Below are positions 24,501 through 32,427 of a DNA stretch of 34,049 nt, piece after piece. Each line of letters opens with the position of its first letter. Within the stretch, counting starts at the first letter, position 1. Under the pieces are notes generated by a model that worked only from the letters and a program-made list of their open reading frames with translations, did not search any database and was not told the origin of the DNA. This stretch comes from Candidatus Woesearchaeota archaeon (lineage in GTDB: Archaea > Nanobdellota > Nanobdellia > SCGC-AAA011-G17 > JAFCDX01), in assembly GCA_018302265.1 (NCBI GenBank), contig JAGVZV010000029.1, forward strand, positions 1-34,049. Reading direction: 5' to 3'. Made by a program: the position numbers and the translations under genes.

Positions 24501-26342
24501 TATAATGGAGTTGGGATATATGATCCTAGCGACAATGATGAATTAAATAATGGAGCATTCCAGTGCAATGATGGACTGGATAATGATGGAGATACATTTG
24601 TGGATTGGAATTATGATGCACAATGTTCAAGCCCAATCGATAATAGCGAAGCTCCTATAACAGCACAATGTTCAGACGGAATTGATAATGATGGTGATGG
24701 AGATATTGATTATCCTAATGATCCTGGCTGTGTTGATACTTCAGACAATGATGAAACAGACCCAGTACCAATGCCATTGTGCTCTGATGGATTGGATAAT
24801 GACGGAGATCTTTTGATAGATTATCTTTCAGATCCTGGATGTACAAGCGCTTCTGATAATGATGAAACTAATGTTGTGATAACACAATGCAATGATGGAA
24901 TTGATAATGACGGAGATTTGTTAACCGATGCAAATGATGCAGGATGTTACACTAGCGGAGTTTACGATCCAAATGATGTTAGTGAAGTAAATACATTACC
25001 CCAATGTTCAGACTTTTTTGATAATGATGCTGATACATTTACAGATTATCCAACAGATATAGGCTGTTTAAATGCAGTTGATAATGATGAATCAAATCCA
25101 TTGCAAACAATAATAAATTCATTTATCTACGGAACTTATTACCCCCTTAATTTTGAATGGCAGGTAGTCGAAGTTCCTGTAATAAGCTCTACAATAAAAG
25201 ATTCTAGCATTATGGGAATCACAGCAAATTTCATAACAAATTCAAACATAACTGGAAGTTCATTAACCCTTGTTGCTGGTGCTGGTGAAACACCAAACGT
25301 AAATAATTGTGTATTAATTGATTCTACTTACACTTATTATGATTGTGTTGATGTTTACATAGACCCATCAGATATATTTATGAGTAATGTTGGTGGATCA
25401 ACAATTACAGACTCGCATATATGGTATTCAATATCAACAAATTCAGATATTTCCAATAGCACAATTGATAATTCTACTGTTACAGGGAGCACAATTAATA
25501 ATGCTACAATTAATTATGCTGTCATAAATAGTAATATAATTAGTTCTGGAACAATAACTATCAATGGAAGATACTATAATGCAACTGAAAGGGGTTCAAT
25601 GAATATCAATAGAATAGCTAATAATATCGTACCTGTTGCAAATGCTGGTTCTGACCAGAGTGTATCAACAGGAGCTACAGTTACTTTAAATGCAGGTTCA
25701 AGTTCTGATGCAAACAGTGATAGTTTAACCTACAGATGGGTGCAAAATTTAGGAATAAACGTTACTATAAATAATCAAAACACTGCGGTTGCAACATTTA
25801 ATACTTCTTTGGATGGAATATATACATTTAAGTTGGTTGTTGATGACGGAATAACAAACAATTCAGATTCGGTTACAATAACTGCTTCAACACCATGCAC
25901 AAATTGCGGTGGCGGAGGCGGTGGCGGAGGTGGAAGCCCTGGAGAATTAATATGTTCAGTAGAATTATTCAATTGCACAGAGTGGAGCAATTGTAATCCA
26001 GATGGAACAATGACAAGAGCATGTGTGCCAAATAGAAAATGTATCTGGGGAACTAAACCACAAACAAATGGTACATGCACTTATTACCCAAAAGAAACAA
26101 CTCCGGTGGTTGTAAATGAAACTGAAGAACCAGCAGAAACTCCTGTGGGAGCAGTTACATATAACTTAGGACCGATTATACTGACAAAAGACCAGTTATT
26201 ATACGGCGGGATTGGATTAGGAATAATTTTGCTTATGCTGATTGGATTAATTGTTTATAAACTAACAAGACCAAAAATAATAGAACACACCAGTCCGGTT
26301 AATCCAGTAGCAAAAGACTTTGTTAAAAAGAGAAAGAGGTAA
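21573..26342 (+). CDS. PKD/lamin-tail/MopE surface protein, C-terminal part
   Basis: The 1589-aa frame is the continuation of the preceding gene and is in fact open from about 21345; its ATG at 21573 is internal. Order: about eight PKD domains (WNFGDG or WDFGDG cores), a lamin-tail domain (about 725-830, INEFESN...NNWYIQD), MopE-like Ca/metal-binding repeats (about 955-1180, CSDGIDNDGDG), an STI/NST-rich segment resembling a beta-helix (about 1200-1335), another Ig module, a Gly run, a Cys-rich thrombospondin-like segment, and a C-terminal helix (about 1542-1565) with a basic tail. It is a cell-surface stalk. It has no signal peptide of its own, so without the upstream part it may not be exported. 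Confidence 0.8.
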   Translation: MDTLDNPAHTFVQDGIYDVYLTVTDNDGSVNTTRLTVGVIDINPIANFSFLPINPLETELVDFADSSYSYDGIINWSWNFGDGNITQGVQNPAHNYNSGNYNITLTVFEADGDTSSVTYPIRVNDTEPVANFIYAPNPANEWDNVTFTSTSTYPHDQIVSWLWNFGDGSTASGEIVNHIYASNGTYNVTLTITDSDGSVDSIAQTLDVQNVPVQVTLTANPLNGNEPLNVSFTCTATGNAPFTYSFNFLTGSITTNSSSFIINTTYNNGTYNATCSVIDADGDTNVSSQLINVDDLAPQTAFYYSPLNPIENESINFTDNSTYVVDPITDWSWNFGDGNASALRNPTHSYLQNGNYAVTLTTTDVDGSVNSTSQIVAVGDTVPTVLIVAPSTAVENTTVTFTGFGAGYDIPLNYSWDFDANNGITEEATGQIATNRYLQNGTYIVTLTITDNDGDTASATHTINITDTTPIAVAQANPYPSVAEGVSVQFDASNSTGYDQPLTYLWNFGDSSTSTLVSPTHVYTDQGNYAVILTVRDNDGSTNTAILNLAVADAVPVADFTFVPVNPNEGSLVQFNDLSTPGYDGIVSWFWDFGDGSNSTLQNPAHTYVDNGVYTIILTVNDSDGSVASDTTPIQVNNVNPIANANGPYACGLGSSVSLNGSVSDPGNDTLTFAWDLDNNGVYETSGQNVTYSCLVEGVHDIALQVTDDDLGADTDNTNVTVYNIVINEFESNNGINNSEWIEVFNPSTSIINLNNWYIQDRSGNGFNLTGILNPNNYTIISMSNRLDNGGEDLALYAYGIIIDNVNYNLADDGSIPNNCWARVPNGVDTNTMADWIFQLCTRGATNNLVVNTAPTLAILPDQNYLQDSGSHDNVIDIWAYASDAQDADSVMTYSIISETNTAVVDCLIDLNRYINCSVQAGMIGFSDVTVRVTDTGLLTADDTFRVNVNPLGLPQCSDGVDNDGDLLTDANDAGCYNGVGIYDPSDNDELNNGAFQCNDGLDNDGDTFVDWNYDAQCSSPIDNSEAPITAQCSDGIDNDGDGDIDYPNDPGCVDTSDNDETDPVPMPLCSDGLDNDGDLLIDYLSDPGCTSASDNDETNVVITQCNDGIDNDGDLLTDANDAGCYTSGVYDPNDVSEVNTLPQCSDFFDNDADTFTDYPTDIGCLNAVDNDESNPLQTIINSFIYGTYYPLNFEWQVVEVPVISSTIKDSSIMGITANFITNSNITGSSLTLVAGAGETPNVNNCVLIDSTYTYYDCVDVYIDPSDIFMSNVGGSTITDSHIWYSISTNSDISNSTIDNSTVTGSTINNATINYAVINSNIISSGTITINGRYYNATERGSMNINRIANNIVPVANAGSDQSVSTGATVTLNAGSSSDANSDSLTYRWVQNLGINVTINNQNTAVATFNTSLDGIYTFKLVVDDGITNNSDSVTITASTPCTNCGGGGGGGGGSPGELICSVELFNCTEWSNCNPDGTMTRACVPNRKCIWGTKPQTNGTCTYYPKETTPVVVNETEEPAETPVGAVTYNLGPIILTKDQLLYGGIGLGIILLMLIGLIVYKLTRPKIIEHTSPVNPVAKDFVKKRKR
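24427..25107 (+). repeat. MopE-type repeats, about 7 copies
   Basis: Units of about 100-150 bp each encode C-S/N-D-G-x-DNDGD and a second Cys. A stretch of about 44 bp at 24457-24500 recurs almost exactly at 24903-24946, pointing to recent internal duplication. The Asp-rich loops probably bind Ca or another metal. Confidence 0.8.
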
Positions 26343-26351
26343 GGTTTTGAT

Positions 26352-29300
26352 ATGAAACAAATATTTAAATTATTTTTATTTTTTATTTTTACGGTTTTAT
26401 TAACTAATTTTGTATATGCTGTTTGGGATGTGGATATTCCTTATTCTGGGGGTATTAGTATTAATACTAATGATCTATTAAATGAGAATTATACAATCAG
26501 CGTTACTCTAGATACATTTACTTTGATATCTGAAGGTAAAATGATGCCTGATTGCTCTGATATTTATGTTGTATACGATGAACTTATAGAATTGGACAGA
26601 ACGGTTTACTATTGTAACACTGATTATTCTAAGATAGAATTTATGTTAAAAGAATTTATACCAAAGAATACAGTTGAGAATGCACATTATAAAATCTATT
26701 ATGGTAATCTCACACACCAAGCAGAATCAGATAAAAATAAAATATATCTGTTGTGGGATGATTTTGATGATGGTGATTTAAATCTTAGCAAGTGGCAAAT
26801 TATAGATGCCGGATTTTCAGAAAGCGGTACAACTCTAAATGTACCAAGTGGTAACCCTAAAAGAATGAAATCTGTTAACATTTTTGGGTTAAATAAAACA
26901 TTGATAGCAAATGTTAGTTTTACAAATACAGGTGTAGACCAGCAGGTTGTTGGTTTTGATTGTGCAAATACATGTCATATACAAGGGGGTCAAAATATAG
27001 TAATCTTCCATGATTTTGGGGACCCATCATTCCTTTATGGTTTACAAACTAGCTGGATTGCAACCGGTTCATATGGACTGTATTCTAGAACAGCATTCAA
27101 TGGACAAGTGTATAACAATAATTATAATCTATATCAAATTGATAGAGCTTCAAATTCAGCAAAATTTTACATAAATAACATATCCTTTGGGGAAATTTCT
27201 TCAAACTTGCCTAGGATAGAAACTCCTATCGGAATATCTACCAGTAATTATCCATTTACTGTAGACTCAGTACTAGTTAAAGAATACGTAGATAATGCAC
27301 CAGTGGTTGATATTATAGTACCAATAATAATAGCAAATTTTTCCTATGAACCAGTATCTCCTTATGAAAAAGAAGCTGTTCACTTTATCGATACTTCTAT
27401 TTCAACATATGATATAATAAATTACCAATGGACTTTTGGTGATACTGGAACATCGACAAATAGAAATCCTTATCATATTTACAATACACAAGGTAATTAT
27501 GATGTTACTTTAACTATCAGGGATGTAAATGGAACTGAAAGCAGTTTAACTCTCCCACTAACAATCTTGGATTCAGTACCAACTGTCTCAGCAGGCCAAG
27601 ATCAGATAGTATCAGAAGGAGAGCTTGTTAATTTTAATGGCATTGGTTCAGGAAATGATCAGCCTTTATCTTACTCATGGAATTTTGGGGATGGAGAAAT
27701 AGGAACAGGACAATCTGTATCCCATCTATATGCCCAAGATGGTGTTTACATTGTAACACTCATTGCAACAGACAGCGATGGTTCACAGGATAGCGATAAT
27801 TTACTTGTTATTGCTGAGGATACAAATCCAAATATATTTGTTGCTTCAGATACCAATTTTATACAAGAAAATATGGCTGTCCAATTTTATTCTACTGGCT
27901 CCAATGCATATGATTCTCCTTTAAGCTACTCATGGAGCTTTGGTGATCTTTTAACAAGTAATGAAGAAAATCCAATACATATTTTCACACAAAATGGAAT
28001 CTACATTGTTATTTTGACTATTACAGACAGCGATGGAAGCACTAACAGCACAAATTTGACAATAATTGTTACGGACACTGTACCAATGGCTGATGCAGGT
28101 ATTGATAGAACTGCAGTTGTAGATCGTTTAGTCCAATTTGATGCAAGCAATTCAACTGGCTATGATCGGCCTTTAACCTATTTCTGGGACTTTGGAGATG
28201 ATGGAACAATAGACTCAACCGGGGTAACAGCATCAAATACATATACTGCTTCTGGAATCTACACTATTAAATTATTGGTGATGGATAGTGATTTAGACAC
28301 AGCACAAGATATCATAACCATAGATGTAATTGAAAATAGTCCTCCGATAGTCTCGGACATTCCTGATTTTGGCTTTGATGAAAATACGGTATATAATTTA
28401 AACCTTGATGATTATGTCTTGGACCAAGAAGACCCTGATTCAGAATTGGTATGGACAGTAACAGGAAATACAAATATTCAAATTACAATTGATCCATTAA
28501 CACATGTTGCTGCATTCATACCTACTCCTTATTGGGTTGGATCAGAGATTGTAACATTTAGTGTTTGTGATCCTGGCATTTTATGTAATCAAGATGGTCT
28601 AGAAGTAACTGTGAATCATGTAAATATTGCTCCAGAAGCCTGGATTGTTTCTCCAACAGATGGAAACTCGTTTGTACAGGATACAATTATAAACTTTTTT
28701 GGGGTAGGGATGGACTTAGAAGACGGAAATTTAACAGGATCTTCATTAAAATGGGCATCAGATATTGATGGTTTGTTAGGATATGGTGAGTCTATCAATA
28801 TCCAAACTTTAACTATAGGAACGCATGTAATAACTCTAAATGTTAGCGACTCTAATGGTTCCAGCGATACTTATTCAATTAGTATTGAGATTATTCCGGA
28901 ACAAATAAACAAAGAAATACAGGTTTTTATAGACGGTAATAATTTGCTGAATGCAACATTTGAGGGGTACAGATATGGCGCAGATTATATGGGGATTTTA
29001 ACTCATTATAGCCCAGAGAGTACTGCTAAGTTTTTCTCATGGAGTCTATATTTTCCCGCATCCAATATTGCATTAAATATGAACTATTCAAGTGGGATTT
29101 GTAGCATATCTAATATGACAATATTTGAAACAAGATATGATTGGACTGAACCAAGAATCACAAATTATTTAATGGGAGACGAATACGTTTCTGGTGTGTG
29201 TGATCTTGATATGGCAAACCAGATTTTATCAATTAGTACAAGTGAAGCAAACCCTGTAACAAATGTAGATAGGGATACCGATGGATTCACGAAGGAAATG

Positions 29301-29411
29301 TTTGGCGGAACAGACTGCGATGATGATAATAATGCTATTAACCCCAGTATAACAGAAGTATGTGATGGCATAGATAATAACTGTGATACGCAGATAGATG
29401 AAGGGTGTTAA
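26352..29411 (+). CDS. PKD/LamG-like surface protein with C-terminal MopE motif
   Basis: The 1019-aa protein has a signal peptide (about 1-23), a DUF2341-like N-terminal region (about 30-115, ending YKIYYGN), and a concanavalin/LamG-like domain (about 130-310, DDFDDGDLNLSKWQI). Four PKD domains (about 325-670), a tandem-95 module closely matching one in the 19006 gene, and an Ig-like module follow. It ends with CDDDNNAINPSITEVCDG...NNCD, a MopE metal-binding motif. No C-terminal membrane helix is seen, so it may be secreted or bound by partners. It follows the preceding gene by 9 nt and is probably in the same operon. Confidence 0.85.
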   Translation: MKQIFKLFLFFIFTVLLTNFVYAVWDVDIPYSGGISINTNDLLNENYTISVTLDTFTLISEGKMMPDCSDIYVVYDELIELDRTVYYCNTDYSKIEFMLKEFIPKNTVENAHYKIYYGNLTHQAESDKNKIYLLWDDFDDGDLNLSKWQIIDAGFSESGTTLNVPSGNPKRMKSVNIFGLNKTLIANVSFTNTGVDQQVVGFDCANTCHIQGGQNIVIFHDFGDPSFLYGLQTSWIATGSYGLYSRTAFNGQVYNNNYNLYQIDRASNSAKFYINNISFGEISSNLPRIETPIGISTSNYPFTVDSVLVKEYVDNAPVVDIIVPIIIANFSYEPVSPYEKEAVHFIDTSISTYDIINYQWTFGDTGTSTNRNPYHIYNTQGNYDVTLTIRDVNGTESSLTLPLTILDSVPTVSAGQDQIVSEGELVNFNGIGSGNDQPLSYSWNFGDGEIGTGQSVSHLYAQDGVYIVTLIATDSDGSQDSDNLLVIAEDTNPNIFVASDTNFIQENMAVQFYSTGSNAYDSPLSYSWSFGDLLTSNEENPIHIFTQNGIYIVILTITDSDGSTNSTNLTIIVTDTVPMADAGIDRTAVVDRLVQFDASNSTGYDRPLTYFWDFGDDGTIDSTGVTASNTYTASGIYTIKLLVMDSDLDTAQDIITIDVIENSPPIVSDIPDFGFDENTVYNLNLDDYVLDQEDPDSELVWTVTGNTNIQITIDPLTHVAAFIPTPYWVGSEIVTFSVCDPGILCNQDGLEVTVNHVNIAPEAWIVSPTDGNSFVQDTIINFFGVGMDLEDGNLTGSSLKWASDIDGLLGYGESINIQTLTIGTHVITLNVSDSNGSSDTYSISIEIIPEQINKEIQVFIDGNNLLNATFEGYRYGADYMGILTHYSPESTAKFFSWSLYFPASNIALNMNYSSGICSISNMTIFETRYDWTEPRITNYLMGDEYVSGVCDLDMANQILSISTSEANPVTNVDRDTDGFTKEMFGGTDCDDDNNAINPSITEVCDGIDNNCDTQIDEGC

Positions 29412-29439
29412 AAAGAGAAAAAAGTAAAAACAAAAGCTT

Positions 29440-29494
29440 TATATACCAGTGTTACTATAAAATAGTAAAATAAAAACGATAAATATATATACTA
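29440..29494 (+). promoter_or_regulatory. Two TATA boxes around a palindrome
   Basis: TATA-like AGCTTTATATACC (29435-29447) and GATAAATATATATACT (29479-29494) flank a perfect inverted repeat TTACTAT-AAA-ATAGTAA (29452-29468). The second box is about 26 nt before the ATG at 29513, giving a leaderless transcript. The palindrome is placed to act as an operator. Confidence 0.55.
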
Positions 29495-29512
29495 TCCATT
29501 TAGTTTAAAAAC

Positions 29513-30208
29513 ATGAAAAATAAAATATTATTCGGATTGTTATCAATTTTGCTAGTTATTCCTTTTGTTTTAGCTTTGCAGGGAGATTATGATGGAAGTG
29601 AGTCTTACGGTGTTCCTGATATAGATGGGATGAAAGCGATGATAGAAGGGCGTGAAACATGTAATGTTGGATTAATGGATATGAATGATGATGGTTTATG
29701 CACAGAAGTGGATCTTTGGGCTATAATGGCTAATGTTGTAGGATGTGTTGATAATGATGATGATAATTATTATACTTGTGAAAATACTGGGGGGGGTTAT
29801 AATGGATTAAAAGACCTTAATGATAATGATCCTTTGGTAAATCCTGGTGCAGATGAAATATGTGGAAATGCTGTTGATGAAGATCAAGATGGTGTTTTAG
29901 ATAATGGCTGTGGAACTTTCTCTGGAATAGTTTATAGTACATTTGATTGGATTACTCCATTGGGTGGAGCAACAGTAAGCTTGTATGATCCTTTAACAGA
30001 TAAAACTTATTTATCTACTCCTTCAGGAGTGGATGGTAGTTTTACATTTAAGTTGCCAGAAGGATTAAATTATGAGTTTAATGTAATTCTTGTAGGGTAC
30101 ATTTATCCTAGCACAACATATCCATTTGCAATAGTAGATCAACCAGTTGTTATAACCGATGGTGGTACAAATAATGAGATTGTATTTATGGAGGAAGAAG
30201 TTGTATAA
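29513..30208 (+). CDS. Secreted dockerin-like/MopE protein
   Basis: The 231-aa exported protein has a signal peptide (about 1-21, ending VLA). Two Asp-rich loops in a dockerin-like arrangement follow (GDYDGSESYGVPDIDG and MDMNDDGLCTEVDLW, about 23-75), then a MopE-like DNDDDNYYTC...DEDQDGVLDNGC segment (80-135). The C-terminal domain resembles carboxypeptidase-regulatory-like beta sandwiches (GGATVSLYDP..., 155-225). Ca binding and adhesion or scaffolding are likely. It forms a two-gene unit with the next gene (2-nt gap) and their signal peptides are very similar. Confidence 0.75.
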   Translation: MKNKILFGLLSILLVIPFVLALQGDYDGSESYGVPDIDGMKAMIEGRETCNVGLMDMNDDGLCTEVDLWAIMANVVGCVDNDDDNYYTCENTGGGYNGLKDLNDNDPLVNPGADEICGNAVDEDQDGVLDNGCGTFSGIVYSTFDWITPLGGATVSLYDPLTDKTYLSTPSGVDGSFTFKLPEGLNYEFNVILVGYIYPSTTYPFAIVDQPVVITDGGTNNEIVFMEEEVV

Positions 30209-30210
30209 TC

Positions 30211-30975
30211 ATGAAAAATAAATTATTACTTATCACATTAATATCTATTTTAATAGTACCTTTTGTATTATCAGCAGAATATTCTATATCAGGTACAATA
30301 TCCTTTTCTGTTGGAGGGGTAGCAACTCCTGCAGAAGGCGCACTAGTTGAATTAAGAGATATAAATAATATTCTAATTGGAGAAAATCAAGTAACAACAC
30401 TTAACGATGGAGCATACTTATTTATATTAGATGATACTTTAATTCCAGGAGCACCACCTAAAATTGTTGTAGCAACTATGCCTAATTATCCTGAAGTAGG
30501 AGAAAAATTTAAATTAACTAACGCGTATGCAGTTAATAATATTATAAGTTTAACTTTTGATTATGCATGCCCTGATTCAGATCTAGATACTTATTTTGCA
30601 GATTGGTGTGGTGGAAATGATTGCAATGATAATGAGGCTTTAATTAATCCAGCAGCATTGGATAATACTGATGATGATGTAGATAATGATTGTGATGGTT
30701 TAAAAGATGAAGATGTACCAGTCATACCTCCAGTAGGTGATGGAAGTTCAAGTTCAGGTGGAGGCGGTGGAAATAGTCACCCAGTTCTTATTACTCCAGT
30801 AGTACAAGAAACAAGAACACTTGAACAGCCAGTTGCAGAAGAACCAGTACAAGAGAGCAATGATTTAACAGGGGCAGTAACAGCAGAAACAGGCGCTGGA
30901 AATTATCTTATTGCGGGACTTATCATACTAGTTTTACTGGTAGCAGGATACTTCTTGTGGAAGAAATATAAATAA
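30211..30975 (+). CDS. Membrane-anchored surface protein with MopE motif
   Basis: The 254-aa protein has a signal peptide (about 1-22) and a beta-sandwich of the carboxypeptidase-regulatory type (about 23-115, GALVELRD). A MopE motif (CPDSDLDTYFADWCGGNDCN, then DVDNDCDG), a Ser/Gly-rich linker, and a C-terminal membrane helix (about 231-249) with KKYK tail follow. The plan matches archaeal cell-surface proteins with a C-terminal anchor. The DNA for its last residues (FLWKKYK) is repeated at 31901-31938, on the far side of the following MNT-HEPN module. Confidence 0.8.
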   Translation: MKNKLLLITLISILIVPFVLSAEYSISGTISFSVGGVATPAEGALVELRDINNILIGENQVTTLNDGAYLFILDDTLIPGAPPKIVVATMPNYPEVGEKFKLTNAYAVNNIISLTFDYACPDSDLDTYFADWCGGNDCNDNEALINPAALDNTDDDVDNDCDGLKDEDVPVIPPVGDGSSSSGGGGGNSHPVLITPVVQETRTLEQPVAEEPVQESNDLTGAVTAETGAGNYLIAGLIILVLLVAGYFLWKKYK

Positions 30976-30978
30976 ATT
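30941..30978 (+). repeat. 38-bp direct repeat, left copy
   Basis: This stretch covers the 3' end of the surface gene and its stop. It matches 31901-31938 exactly 960 bp away (27 of 28 bases identical in the core from 30951). The two copies bracket the MNT-HEPN module. Confidence 0.85.
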
Positions 30979-30986
30979 AACTTTTT

Positions 30987-31291
30987 CTATTTAACCATAT
31001 CTTTTAATTTAGGACATATCTTTTTTGTAAATGCTACAACTTGCTTTGCATATTCTATAGTCAATATTTTTCCATAGTAAGTTACAGAATTTCTGAAGTA
31101 TCTTAAATCATTAAGAAATGAAATATCATTATCTAAAAACCCTGACTTTTTAAGATAAGAAATTTCTGCTTCATGGGCGTAAGATCCAGAAGAATTATAT
31201 CCATCCAAAAGGAGTTTAGCCCTTAGTTAATGGAGCATTTTTTGATTATTCCTTGCTTGATATATTCTTCAAATTCTTTTGGCAGATTCAT
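30987..31291 (-). pseudogene. HEPN gene with internal deletion
   Basis: The gene starts in a 4-nt ATGA overlap with the MNT stop (ATG at 31291) and reads MNLPKEFEEYIKQGIIKKCS before a stop. The C-terminal HEPN part continues in another frame: LRAKLLLDGYNSSG, then LRYFRNSVTYYGK near 31075, with no stop to 30987. The central helices are missing, so an out-of-frame deletion removed the middle. The remaining RNSVTYY also lacks the His of the RNase motif. An apparent 73-aa ORF (30987-31208) is only the distal fragment. Confidence 0.8.
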
Positions 31292-31848
31292 ATTTCAATG
31301 CTCCCTTTTAATACTATTCCATTAAGTATATTATCTTTTAAATGTTTATGCATATCTTTCCAAGAATTATAAAAATTAATAGAAACTGTTCTTTCCAGCA
31401 TTTTATTAAATTTAAATAAATTTACTTCTTTTCTCTTTGTTCCAATTATGGCTATATCTATGTCTGAGCGGTTCTCTTCATCAATCCAAACATCTTCTCC
31501 CCTTGAATAGCTTCCAAAAAGAATTATAGTGCAACCAGGAAATTCATTAAATAAGAATCTTGGGAGCTCAGATTCATAAATCATCTTCAGATTTTCAACC
31601 CGCTTCATTTCAATTGCTTTTGGACTATCCCTATTAAACTCAATAGATAGAAGATTCATTGTTTTTGACTTTTTTATTTTTATAAGCCCTTCTCTTCCTA
31701 ATTCAATTAATGCATGGGAAACTGCTGTTGGGGAGACTTTCAGCATTCCAGCTATCCCTCTCAAATTCAGAATTTGCCCTGATTTTATACACAAAAGTCT
31801 AAATATTTCTGCCTGCAATCGTGTCCATTTTAATTTATACATATCCAT
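31288..31848 (-). CDS. wHTH-MNT nucleotidyltransferase (second module)
   Basis: A protein of 186 aa from the ATG at 31848 (190 aa if from 31860). An N-terminal winged helix (about 1-65, LRGIAGMLKVSPTAVSHAL) precedes the nucleotidyltransferase core, with GSYSRG (112-117) and SDID (128-131). It resembles the wHTH-MNT at 562-1143 but is only distantly similar. I prefer the ATG at 31848 because the TATA box (31873-31882) would then be at leaderless distance. Its HEPN partner is broken, so it may persist as an orphan regulator or antitoxin. Three 20-bp direct repeats cover its start region. Confidence 0.82.
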   Translation of the reverse strand: MDMYKLKWTRLQAEIFRLLCIKSGQILNLRGIAGMLKVSPTAVSHALIELGREGLIKIKKSKTMNLLSIEFNRDSPKAIEMKRVENLKMIYESELPRFLFNEFPGCTIILFGSYSRGEDVWIDEENRSDIDIAIIGTKRKEVNLFKFNKMLERTVSINFYNSWKDMHKHLKDNILNGIVLKGSIEI

Positions 31849-31880
31849 TTTAGTTAACATGTGTCTATTTTAGTTTATAT
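31821..31880 (-). promoter_or_regulatory. Three 20-bp direct repeats over the MNT promoter
   Basis: Units begin at 31821, 31841 and 31861 with an exact 20-bp period and the plus-strand pattern RTRTCYATTTTARTTWAYAY. They run from the TATA box (31873-31882) into the first codons. Spacing of about two helical turns suggests binding sites for a protein on one DNA face, perhaps the encoded wHTH. A microduplication is the alternative. Confidence 0.7.
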
Positions 31881-31900
31881 ATCTTTCGGTTTTTAACAAA

Positions 31901-31938
31901 TAGCCGACTTCTTCTTGTGGAAAAAATATAAATAAATT
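31901..31938 (+). repeat. 38-bp direct repeat, right copy
   Basis: This copy encodes ADFFLWKKYK-stop, a variant of the C-terminal tail of the surface protein ending at 30975. It is either the stump of a second surface gene or the far end of a duplication around the MNT-HEPN module. The TATA box (AAATTTAAATAC) of the next gene overlaps its end. Confidence 0.8.
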
Positions 31939-31965
31939 TAAATACAACTTCTTTTATTTTATTAC

Positions 31966-32427
31966 ATGTATTCATTACTGAGCTTTATTGGGATATTAAT
32001 TGGTATTCTAATAGCAAAATATACAAAAGAGGAATTAAAACAAGGAAAAAAGTACTTCTTGTGGATAGAGAGAGCGTCTTTAATATTAATTCTATTGGTA
32101 ATAGCATTTAATTTTAAATTATCCTGGTTGGTTCTGATAGGTTTGATGGCAGGATATTTTATTCCTGTACAATACTTGGCATTTGGCTTAATCTTAACCT
32201 CCTTTGAAAATATAATAATAGCCTGTTTAATATTTATATATGGATTGCCGTACGGTTCTCTGATAAACAAGGATAAAACCAAAAGGGTTTTAAAGGAATT
32301 AATTTTATTTATAATACCTGCATTGTTATTAATCAATAATTTTGGCTTAATGTACCAAAAAGAGTTAATCTCGGTTGCAGCAGGCATATTATTGATAAGG
32401 GGTGTAAATTGGAGTTTCAAGAAGTAA
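31966..32427 (+). CDS. Small polytopic membrane protein, unknown
   Basis: The 153-aa hydrophobic protein has about five membrane segments (about 3-17, 35-58, 60-76, 79-95, 108-125) and a basic C-terminus. No family recognised. A TATA box at about 31934-31946 (AAATTTAAATACA) fits a leaderless or near-leaderless start. Its end overlaps the methyltransferase gene by 19 nt, so the two are co-translated. Confidence 0.7.
   Translation: MYSLLSFIGILIGILIAKYTKEELKQGKKYFLWIERASLILILLVIAFNFKLSWLVLIGLMAGYFIPVQYLAFGLILTSFENIIIACLIFIYGLPYGSLINKDKTKRVLKELILFIIPALLLINNFGLMYQKELISVAAGILLIRGVNWSFKK

Noticed and set aside
25775-26080. Minus-strand 101-aa ORF with a proline run
   Set aside because: It is the antisense of the Gly-rich linker of the adhesin.
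21573-26342. An independent surface gene starting at 21573
   Set aside because: The frame is open from about 21345 with PKD homology before the ATG, and there is no signal peptide, so it is the continuation of the preceding gene.
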